The position numbers were made by a program, and so were the translations under genes. A stretch of 16,725 nucleotides of DNA, from assembly GCA_009775365.1 (NCBI GenBank), contig VSPM01000060.1, positions 1 to 16,725 of the forward strand. The letters run 5' to 3'. Under the pieces are notes generated by a model. That model ran no database searches, was not told the DNA's origin, and saw only the letters and a list, made by a program, of their open reading frames with translations. The stretch's first letter is position 1, and each line of letters begins with the position of its first letter. Of the stretch, positions 1 to 9,600 are shown piece after piece. Origin of the DNA: Muribaculaceae bacterium. GTDB taxonomy: Bacteria; Bacteroidota; Bacteroidia; Bacteroidales; Muribaculaceae.

Positions 1-10
1 ATTACCAAAA

Positions 11-49
11 GAATCGGCAGCTTTTTCAAGCTGCCGATTCAACTTTTTT
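11..49 (+). terminator. Rho-independent terminator of an upstream gene outside the window
   Basis: A perfect 13-bp inverted repeat (11-23 with 28-40, GAATCGGCAGCTT and its complement) closes a 4-base loop and is followed by a run of six T at 44-49. An A run lies just before the stem at 7-10. This is the form of an intrinsic terminator for a plus-strand gene ending left of the window. The A run could also let it work weakly in the reverse direction. Confidence 0.85.
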
Positions 50-156
50 ATGGTGTTCCTTATCCCGAACTCGCGTAGTCTAATAATTAGAAAGTAAGAA
101 CTAATTCACTTGAGCCGTCAGTGCTTGCTATAACAGTTTTTGCGGCAATGATGAAG

Positions 157-199
157 TTTGGCGTTTTGTCAGGTTCTCTTTTTAATTTATTGTAGCTTG
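157..199 (+). promoter_or_regulatory. Possible weak promoter of the two-gene surface-protein operon
   Basis: The leader between the terminator and the start at 250 becomes strongly AT-rich after about 178. TTTG occurs at 157-160 and 165-168, like the Bacteroides -33 element, and TAGCTTG at 193-199 resembles a -7 element (TAnnTTTG) lacking one T. The spacing (24 bases from the second TTTG) is longer than the usual 19-21, so the exact site is uncertain. A promoter somewhere in 60-249 is expected because the preceding gene is terminated at 11-49. Confidence 0.25.
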
Positions 200-249
200 A
201 AATAATCATATTTAAATTGAATAATAATCGAATAAATTAATTCTACAAC

Positions 250-3200
250 ATGAAACAATTTTTACCAAGCCGGCCGCGACGCAGGGCGTTCCGCGCATTT
301 CTGCGCAAGATGCCGTGGGCGTTGTGTCTCGCTTCGCCATTGTTAGTGTCTGCGGCAGATTTCAAGGGTGTTCCCAAGTTGCCGCAAAAGCAGAAGACTC
401 CCGGTTCCCCCATGAAGTCTGTTTCTCAGGACTTATGGGAGGGGTATTTGCAAGTTGGAGACTCCCGCATTTATGCGCGCCCGAGTTCATGTATCGACCT
501 TTGGGGTGAATTTCGTGGCCTGTATTACGGCTCTACATACAATAACGGCGGATATGTCGTTGCGATGGAGATTAACGGAGACTACTTGACTCTCGATTGT
601 TCCCAGCCCGGCGACATATATGGAGTGGCGTTCAAGGCCGACGTATTGCAGCAAGGAGACTTGGCGAGAGTGTGTTACACTCTTACCAACAATAATGAAC
701 AGAGTGTGGAATTCTCGCTTGGCGTTTATGCCGATGTGCAGATTGGCGACAACGACAGCGCCCCTATTTCGAGAAGAATCGACCAGGGTGGCAATACTTA
801 CGGGCTCACTATGAGAGACGGCTATGAAGCGGAATTGTGCATATTGTTTGGAGCCGGATTGTCGGGTGTCACACCTGTAGATGATTTTTGGTTTGGCAAT
901 TACGGCTATAATTCGGGTGCGTGGAATATAACCGGCCATTATGATACAAGCGATAATTTCATGGTAGAGAACGGGAACTATGACAGCGCGATGGGGTGGT
1001 GCTGGAAGCAGCGGCACATCGCGCCCGGTGAAACCATGGAGTTTTCATATCTTATGGGCGTCGGCGACGTGAATCTTCAGCCGGGGGCCAGCATTGGTGT
1101 CACCCCTGACGACCCCGACAACTGGAACGACATAGCTTTGCCCCACACACTCACAGTTGAAGGCGAATACCTCAGTCCTGCCGGGCTCGACGGCAGAATA
1201 GAGTATTCTGTCGAAAGCCTTGATGATTGGCGGCCGCTCACAGAAATGATGCCTTCGCACACAAAGTTCTCATCAGAATTGACGGCTTATTTCAATCCGG
1301 GCAACAAGGTCCATACAATCAATTTCAGGATAGTCGACAATGTAGGAAATATTTCCATGCTTGAGCCAATTGAATATCTTGACATCGCCTATGTGGAGTT
1401 TTCCGGAATTGAAGACAGGGTTTATAATGGCGAGCCGCAAGTTCTCGACATTCATTCTTCCGAAATAAGCGGCGACTGGTTTAATGTGAGCGACTATTCC
1501 GAATATTCCACCAATGCCGGTGAAGTCAGTTTCACAATCGACGGAGTGTATCCCAACACTATCGGGCGCCAATACAGCAGCTTCAGAATCATTCCTAAAC
1601 AGATAGAGGGTTCTATCGTGATTGCCACTACTGATTATGATTTTTGTGGATATGACATTGCGCCCGAATACACTCTTGAAGGTGAGGTGGCCACCCTTTC
1701 GCATGTGGATCGTTGGGATAATGGAGATTACATCCTGAGTTATGCCGACAACCATTATGCCGGCACAGGCTACATAACCATTGAGGGTGTTAACAATTAC
1801 CAAGGAACTATTTCGGCAAGTTTCACTATTCATAAAACCGCGTTTCCTGAAGAGCAGATTAACTATTATATTCCTGAACCGGACATAACCTACGACGGCA
1901 TGGCGCATGAGGCGGCAGTTTATGATATAGACGGCGCAGGAGAGAAAATAATCACTTACGTCAATGGCAAAGGGGAGTCTTCTTCCGAGGCTCCTGTTGC
2001 TGCCGGAGATTATGAGGTGTATCTTGAATTCATGGAGGGCCCGGGATTATATGAGTGGCCTCGCAGAAAAATCGGCTCTTTTTCGATATTCAATCTCGAC
2101 GCCGGCGACTGGGAGGCGCTTCAGTCTCTCTACGAAGAGCTAAGCGTGAGCAACGACAAGGAAGTCTTATGGCCTGTTACATCAGATCCGGCGTCTGCCG
2201 CGCATTTACAGGGTCTGACTATAAAAGAGGGAAAAATAAAGATGTTGAATCTTGCCGGCAGTAGTCTGAAGGGTGAGCTCCCTTTGTCGGCTTTCAGATT
2301 CAAAAATGTCGAGTCGGTGTCGTTTAGCTATAATGATTTAACCGGAAATATCGATAATATTGCCTCGATTAAAGAGTCAGATCCCGATGCGTTCAAAGGG
2401 ATAAGGGAAGTGTATCTGAATTCAAATCACATTAAAGGGAATGCCGGAGTGTTCTCGTTGTTCCCTGATTTGGAATATCTGGATGCAGGCAACAATGAAA
2501 TATCGGAGGTTTATCCCATGATTGACCCGTTGGTGTCAGTAAATATTTTTTCACAGACGCTTGACCGGACGATTGATCTTGATTTGCGTGATTTTGATTT
2601 TGAATCTTTTGCAGAGAAGATTCCTTCAGTAGCTCTATATAATCATGCGGAGCAGCGATATGATGCGGAGATGCTGTATGCTCAATTAAACGACGGTAAA
2701 GACTGGGATCTCACAATCATGCAAGATAACGGCCGGATTTATGGCTATTCAAACGGTCTTGAGGCATATCACGGCGTAAGCGGCGATACCTGTCGGTTAA
2801 ATTTGCAACCCAACGACATCAGAATGAATGTAAAGTTAAGTTTCGACCGGGGAGATGCCGATTTCAATGGGGCGGTAGATGTGCTTGACTTGCAATCTAT
2901 AGTCAACGAGATTCTGTGCAATCGAGGAGACTGGAGATATGCCACTCCATTCAATTTCACGGCTGCCAATCTGTTTGAAGACGAAATCATCAATGTGCAG
3001 GATGCGGTGTGTCTTGTAAACCTTTTGCTGTCGGAAGTCCCTGCCGAAGAGCGTAATCCGGTTGCAGAAAATCGCAAGGAGGATTCGGCCGAGGCGAGTG
3101 TATGGCTCGACGGTGGTTCTCTTATGATTCATTCCGATTCAGAGATAGCCGCTTTTGATGTCACTGTCGAAGGGAAGGACATCAATGTCGACAACATCCC

Positions 3201-3636
3201 CGGGATGTTGATTTCTAAACGCGCATATGGCGACAAGACACGAATCATAGGCTATTCTATTTCAGGAGCGACTCTTGCCGCAGGTGTAAATAGACTCGGC
3301 TCCTCTGATGCAGTTTCGGTCAGCCGCGCCAGGCTTTCAGGCATGTCGGCAAGAGAGATTCCGGTTGTTCTCAACAATTCGCTTAGCGGAATTTCAGGAG
3401 TAGGGCATCATGATGGAATCTCTGTTTCCTCTTTAGGCATAACAGTCGGCGGATTGGTAGATGCCGGTGCACGCTGGAGAATAATGACAGTCTCGGGAAT
3501 AGTGCTTGCAGAGGGTGAGGCTGAATCTGGGAGCGGCTCTTTGTTCATTCCTTTCAGTCCTGTTTCCGGAGAGGTCTATTTGCTTGTCATATACGGCAAT
3601 AGCGAGAGTCATACTTATAAAATCACATTAAAGTAA
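250..3636 (+). CDS. Secreted multidomain surface protein with Ig/MBG-like, leucine-rich-repeat and dockerin-like domains
   Basis: Predicted exported protein of 1128 residues; no enzymatic motif was recognised. Residues 1-36 form a signal peptide with an unusually long arginine-rich start, then a hydrophobic core and an AxA-like cleavage region near SAA. Residues 60-280 are a beta-rich module I cannot name. Residues 290-375 look Ig-like. Residues 376-615 hold about three MBG/YDG-like modules (VYNGEPQ, GVNNYQGTI, ITYDGMAHEA). Residues 650-790 are leucine-rich repeats of the LxLxxNxLxGxI type. Residues 867-930 are dockerin-like: loop one reads GDADFNGAVDVLDL, loop two is degenerate around INVQD. 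Residues 945-1045 are a beta-domain, and 1062-1128 resemble a T9SS type A sorting tail ending YKITLK. The start at 250 is preferred because the AT-rich leader ends there, but Met21 (310) is possible. It is followed after 15 bases by the giant gene, so the two are probably co-transcribed. A role in adhesion or binding is inference. Confidence 0.85.
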   Translation: MKQFLPSRPRRRAFRAFLRKMPWALCLASPLLVSAADFKGVPKLPQKQKTPGSPMKSVSQDLWEGYLQVGDSRIYARPSSCIDLWGEFRGLYYGSTYNNGGYVVAMEINGDYLTLDCSQPGDIYGVAFKADVLQQGDLARVCYTLTNNNEQSVEFSLGVYADVQIGDNDSAPISRRIDQGGNTYGLTMRDGYEAELCILFGAGLSGVTPVDDFWFGNYGYNSGAWNITGHYDTSDNFMVENGNYDSAMGWCWKQRHIAPGETMEFSYLMGVGDVNLQPGASIGVTPDDPDNWNDIALPHTLTVEGEYLSPAGLDGRIEYSVESLDDWRPLTEMMPSHTKFSSELTAYFNPGNKVHTINFRIVDNVGNISMLEPIEYLDIAYVEFSGIEDRVYNGEPQVLDIHSSEISGDWFNVSDYSEYSTNAGEVSFTIDGVYPNTIGRQYSSFRIIPKQIEGSIVIATTDYDFCGYDIAPEYTLEGEVATLSHVDRWDNGDYILSYADNHYAGTGYITIEGVNNYQGTISASFTIHKTAFPEEQINYYIPEPDITYDGMAHEAAVYDIDGAGEKIITYVNGKGESSSEAPVAAGDYEVYLEFMEGPGLYEWPRRKIGSFSIFNLDAGDWEALQSLYEELSVSNDKEVLWPVTSDPASAAHLQGLTIKEGKIKMLNLAGSSLKGELPLSAFRFKNVESVSFSYNDLTGNIDNIASIKESDPDAFKGIREVYLNSNHIKGNAGVFSLFPDLEYLDAGNNEISEVYPMIDPLVSVNIFSQTLDRTIDLDLRDFDFESFAEKIPSVALYNHAEQRYDAEMLYAQLNDGKDWDLTIMQDNGRIYGYSNGLEAYHGVSGDTCRLNLQPNDIRMNVKLSFDRGDADFNGAVDVLDLQSIVNEILCNRGDWRYATPFNFTAANLFEDEIINVQDAVCLVNLLLSEVPAEERNPVAENRKEDSAEASVWLDGGSLMIHSDSEIAAFDVTVEGKDINVDNIPGMLISKRAYGDKTRIIGYSISGATLAAGVNRLGSSDAVSVSRARLSGMSAREIPVVLNNSLSGISGVGHHDGISVSSLGITVGGLVDAGARWRIMTVSGIVLAEGEAESGSGSLFIPFSPVSGEVYLLVIYGNSESHTYKITLK

Positions 3637-3651
3637 CCAAAAATCAATAAT

Positions 3652-6600
3652 ATGTCAACAAGTCGTATAATCTCGATGTTGCTTCTCATGCTGCTGACGC
3701 CGTTTGGCGTTTTTGCGCAGAGAAACACCATCTCGACCCCCGATGTCACGCTTGGCGCCGGGTCGACAATACCGTTGCAAGTGAATCTTGACAACAGTGC
3801 CGACATTGTGGCTCTGCAATTCAGCATAGCAATGCCCGAGGGGATAATGCTTGAAGAGAGTTCCGCACAGGTCACCGGCAGATGCAACGGACATTCGATT
3901 GCTTTCAAAAATGTGGACAACAATAAATACACGATGTTGCTTATGTCGCCCGACAATTCTCCGATTGGCGGCCGCACAGGCGCCGTTGCCACAATCGATC
4001 TTTACGCATTTGAGAATGTGGAAGACGGGGCTGTGTTTCAGCCTGTGATTTCTGATGTGGCGATAGTCGGGGCCGACGGCTCAAACCTCGCCACAGGTTT
4101 CTCGGCCGGCAAGGTGACAATTGCAAAGAACCCCGACCTCAAGGTGGGCAACGTGTCAGCCTCCGTGTCTCGAATTCGACCCGGCGATAATCTCGCTGTG
4201 AGCTGGAATGTTGAAAACATAGGGGGGCTTCCTACGGCTTCCGGATGGAGCGAACAGATATTTCTTGAAGACGAGAGGGGAAATTCCGCTTTTGTGATGA
4301 CAACGTTTTATGAAAACTCGCTTTCAGCCGGAGGAGTGGTCAGCCGCAATGCCGAAATCCTGATTCCGGAAGTGGTCGGAATCGACGGAGATGTAAAAGT
4401 TAAGGTTATGGTGAAGCCAAATGCCGATGCCGGAGAGCCATACTGGCTTCTTGAGAACAACACGGCAGAATCGGGTTCATTTGTTTTTGTGGAGAAACGT
4501 GTTTATCTCAACCCCGGAGAGGTGTTGCTTGCGGAGGAGAGTTCTCAATATGCCGAATTCAGTCTCACAAGGAGCGGGTTGGCGTCGGAGCCGGAGACAT
4601 TCAGAATCACCCTTCCCGCCGACACCCGGTTCACATTCCCTCAGAGTGTGACGATTCCTGCCGGAGACAGCGGAGTCTACTTCTATGTGAGTGTGAAGCC
4701 CGACAACGCCCTTAATGAAAAATCAGACTTTACTCTCACATTGGAAGGTGACGGCTACGAACCGGTGTCGGCATCGATCAAAGTGGAAGACGACACTTTC
4801 CCGACACTTTCGCTCACTCCTTCTTCACAGGAAGTGACAGAGGGGGAGCTATTGACATTTACAGTTGCAATCTTGCGCGAATGCGAAGATGACATTGAGG
4901 TGTCGCTTGCCTGCGACCTTCCGTCGCGTTTCAGGATTCCTGCCGGCATACGCATCCCTGCAGGAGAAAAGTCTGCTATGGTGACTGTGGAATCAATCGA
5001 CGACAACACACCCGACATAGAGCGTGGCGTTACATTCACGGCCTCGGCTCCCGGTCAGCAGCCGGCATCAGTAAACATTATTCTTGAGGATAACGATATT
5101 CCTGCCCTTGAACTACAGTTGCACCCCTCGACAGTGGCTGAATCCGACGGCCCGCTTGCTGTGTCGGCAATAGTGAAGAGGACGGACAATATCGACAAGC
5201 TTGTCACTATAAGCCTTGAGGATGATTCCGACGGAGCCATATATTATTCTCAGCGCAAATTCGAGATGAAGCCGGGGGTTGAGGAGGCGATTGTGAATCT
5301 CGGCCCTATAGACAACTCGATTGTAGATGGCGAGCGACACTACAATATATCTGCGTCAGTATTCATTGCCTCGTGCAGTTGCAATGCCACCAACGGCGAA
5401 TCGGGTGGCACAGTGTCGGCAAAACTTACTGTCACTGACGACGACGGCCCGGCTCTTTCTGTGTCGGCGCCATCTTCAATGCTTATGGAAGGAGGAGAGC
5501 TTACTGCCACAGTGGAGAGAAACACCGACCTGTCGTCATCGCTCACTGTAGGTGTTTCATCTGACCATGCCGATATGCTGGAGTTGCCGTCGACAGTTGT
5601 AATTCCGGCAGGGGAGAAGTCAGCGTCATTCACGATAAAGTCTAAAGAGAATTCTTCTACTGGCGATGGCTTTAATGCCACATTATTGTGCGAGGCCGAA
5701 GGGTATGCCAAAGGTTCATTCTGGTTTACGGTTACAGACCAGACTCTTCCCGACGCTCAGCTTTCGAGCTTTGCCGCCAATGCAGGTGAGGTTATTGCCG
5801 GAGATAAAGTTGAGGTAAAGGTCACGCTTCAGAACACCGGCGCAATTGAATTGCCGGAGCTTGCAAAGGTTGACTTCATGCTCAACACTTCTTCAGAGCC
5901 TGTAGCTTCATATTATCTTCAGAAGCCGCTTGCCGCCGGCTCTGAGATTGAGGTGAGCCGAGAGATCGACATGCCTGAAACAGTAGGCACGTTCAATCTT
6001 TATGCTGTAGTTAACGCCGAGAGAAGCGTGAAGGAACTTTCCTATGGCAACAATGCCTCTAATATAGTGAAAGTCGCGACTGTAGCTCCATTTACAGCGT
6101 CGGTCACCACCGACAAGAGCGCATATCTCCCCGGGGAGACAGTAAAAGTGAAAGGAAAACTTTCACACAATGATGATGTGCGCGAAAATGTGGAGATATA
6201 TTTCATAAATGAAGGGTATCGCCAGACATTAATGGCGGAGAGTGATGGAGAAGGCAATTTCTCGGCAGAGTTCACTCCCATGCCGGGGCAAATGGGTGAG
6301 TTCATAGCCGGAGCCTGCTATCCGGGCGAGAATTCCCGGGAAAAGAGCGCTTCGTTCAACATATATGGCCTTACGCGACAGACATGGGAGCCTATCACTT
6401 GCGAAACAGAGCCTGACGAGCAATTCTCGTCGAAGTTCGTGATTTACAATCCTGCATCAGTGGCTCTTACAGGGTTGACCGTGAAGGCTGACAATGTGCC
6501 TGCCAACTGCAGCCTGAATGTTGCCTGCGCCGAAAGAATCGATGGCGGAGGCAAAGCTGAAGTAGAATTCACGATCACTCCGCTTGCTCCCACCTCAGGC

Positions 6601-9600
6601 AAGGATTGGGAAAGAATCAACCTCACAGTGAACTCGGCTGAGGGAGCTGTGCTTCCTGTGGCTATCTACCATTATTGCCGTTCGGCTCGCGCACAGATGG
6701 ATGCAAGCGTAAGTGCTGTCAAGACAACGATGGTGAAGGGTGCATCGCGCGATTATGTTTTTGAGATTGCCAATAATGGAAGGGGAGAGACCGGTAAGAT
6801 AACATTATCCCTCCCTGCATGGATGTCGACATCCACTCCGAAAGAGATGGCCTCTCTCGCAATGGGAGAGACTGCCAAGGTTATTCTCCGTCTCACTCCT
6901 GCTGATGATATGGCATTGAATGTGCCTGTCACCGGCAATATCGGCATCAATTGTGAAAACGGTTCGGGCATTTCGCTTCCCTACAGCATCGAGCCGGTGT
7001 CGGAGACTACCGGCACGCTCACGATAGACGTGTGTGACGAAAACACATATTACACTTCTGAGGCTCCGCATGTGGGGGGCGCCACTGTCACTCTCTATCA
7101 TCCCGTCACCGGGGCAGTGGTGGCTCAGGGTGAGACCGGAGGCGACGGCAGGTTCTCGTTTGTGGTGCCTGAAGGATACTATGCCGTGAGCGTCACAGCT
7201 CCAAGCCATGAGTCTTATCAAAACAACTATCTTGTTGACCCTGGTGTCGAGACTGTGAAGACAGTTAATCTTAGCCTTGATGCAGTCAAAGTGGACTGGC
7301 GCGTTGAGGAGACAGAAGTAGAGGATGAGTATGAGATTGTCAGCACTGTCAACTACGAAACAAATGTGCCTGTTCCTGTTGTTGAGATTTCAATGCCTTC
7401 GTTTGTGCCGGCAAAAGATCTTATGCCGGGCGAGTCGCTTGTGTTTAATGTGACATTGACTAATCGCGGGCTCATCACGGCTAAAGATGTGCAGCTTCTT
7501 CTTCCTGAAGGATTGAAGGCGCTCGTTTATGATCAGCTCGACAATAATGAGCCTTTCCATCTCACTCCGGGTCAGAGTGTGCAGATTCCGGTGAGAATCA
7601 CACACAGGGAGAATGCCGGCGAAGAGCCTGCAAAAGTGAAGCCTATAGATGACGACCCGTGTGTGAATCAGGTTGGCACTCTCTACTATTGGGATTGCGG
7701 GCCCGACCACAAATGGCATCGCTATGGAATCGGTCTTCAGGTCGGTTCTTGCTACAGCCCTGACCCGAGCACCTGGGATAACTCCGGCAACGGAACCTAT
7801 GGCGGATACGGCTATGGCTGGTGGGGTGGCTATGGCGGATGGGGTGGAATAGGAGGCCCCGTCATAGACTGGAACGATGACCATAAGAATGGCTCGGAAG
7901 ATGACCGTCCTAAACCGTCGGAGAAGAAGGATTATGACTGCGAGCCGTGTCAGAACCAATTCATGATGGCTCTTGCAAGCTGCATTCCGAATGTTGGGAT
8001 GGTAATAGCAGCCGGACAGGCTGTGGGAGACGGCATCAAGTGCGCCCGTGCGGCAGATTCTAATTTATCAAATAGGGATAAACTTAAAAACTGCCCGTTT
8101 ACTGAAGGCGTTCCTGATGCAGTAGACGCGATTAAAGACATGTGCGACAGGATGAAAGACCTGGCGGAGAATGTTAAGAACGACAATCTTTCAGATGACG
8201 ATTGGGACTTGTTGAAAGATGGATTAGAAGCCGGTGCTGAAAAAGTGTTAGACAACTATCTCGATTCTGATCACTCCGGATTGACAAAGGAACAGAGAGA
8301 TTTTCTTAAAGACACTAAAGATTTTTCCGATGCGCTTGACAAATCGAGAGATGCTTTCAAAAACGGGGAAATCGACGGTCAGAAACTCTATGAGACTGTG
8401 CCCGATGTAACTGAGGGTTTAGAGAAACTTATCAAAAAGAAAAATCCCGCTCTTGCCGGTAAAATAGGAAATGTCGGCAGAATGATGAAGAAAGCGCCTT
8501 GCATTGGCATGATGCTTGCGCCTTGCGACCTTGAAGCCCCGGACACTGTTCCCGGCGACAGCGTGGTCAGAAAGGTAAGAAGTGTGAGCAGCGTTGTAGA
8601 GCTCTTTAAGGCTAACATGAAAAAGTGTGTGCAGCTTGTGGAATGTGAGGAAGACTATTTCGCGGAACTTTTCGGCGACGAGCAGTGGCTTGAGGTGAAG
8701 TACGGAAAACGTATGCCGCTTCTCATTGCAATGTTTGACGAGGAGAAACCGATAGATGCTTCCGACTTTATCAGAGTCTTCAAGCCGGGAGAGGTTAGCA
8801 ATGCTCAGTTTGAAAGATTTATAGAGCGTTGGAACAACTCATTCTTCTACGAGGATGTTGAGTCAGACAACAAGATTGATTTCAACTATATCGAGAATCT
8901 TTTTGAAAATGGAGAGAAGGCTGCTGATGAACTTGTGGGCAACGGCGATAAAGACATAGAAGACGTGCTTACAGAAAGTTTTGAAGCCGTGCAGAAAGAG
9001 ATGGCCAAGGGTGGTTCCTCTGTGTGCGCTTCAATCAGCCTGCAGTTCTCGCAGAAGATGGTTATGACGCGCCAGGCATTCCGTGGCACTCTCACTGTTT
9101 TCAACGGAAATGAAGAGAAACCGATGGAGAATGTGAGGCTTGCTCTCACTGTGAAAGACCCTGACGGCAATGTCGCTACATCTCATGAATTCCAGATAAA
9201 TGCGGAATCTATGGATGGCTTTGAAGGAGAGCTTTCGCTCGATGGTGGATGGACACTTGGAGCACAGGAGTCAGGAACTGCGTCAATATTGTTCATACCC
9301 ACAAAATATGCCGCCCCGACAGAGGAGCGTGTGTATGCTTTCGGCGGTTCGCTTTCATATGTTGACCCCTTCTCCGGCCTGGAGGTGACACGCATATTGT
9401 CGCCTGTTTCACTCACCGTCAATCCGTCGCCGCAGCTAAATCTCACATATTTCATGCAGCGAGACGTGATTGGTGATGATCCGCACACGGAGATTGTGGA
9501 GCCTTCTGAAGACGCGGAGTTTGCGTTGCTTATAAACAATGTGGGATATGGCGACGCATCCAACATCCGTATGCTTACAAAACAGCCCGAAGTGGTAAGC

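Noticed and set aside
80..106. Imperfect repeats of CTAAT (80-84, 101-105) and the palindrome CTAATAATTAG in the leader
   Set aside because: They are short, AT-rich and close to chance expectation, and there is no known operator to compare with.
277..312. Possible twin-arginine (Tat) motif RRAF in the signal peptide of the first operon protein
   Set aside because: The residues do not follow the S/TRRxFLK pattern closely, and T9SS cargo normally crosses the inner membrane by Sec. The arginines are better seen as a long basic N-region.
1273..1908. 211-codon minus-strand open frame inside the first operon gene
   Set aside because: It overlaps the MBG-like modules of a clear coding frame and has no signal, family resemblance or leader of its own.
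7390..7959. 189-codon minus-strand open frame inside the giant gene
   Set aside because: It is antisense to the Gly/Trp/Tyr-rich and neighbouring coding sequence. The opposite frame is open because of codon bias; no promoter or domain was seen.
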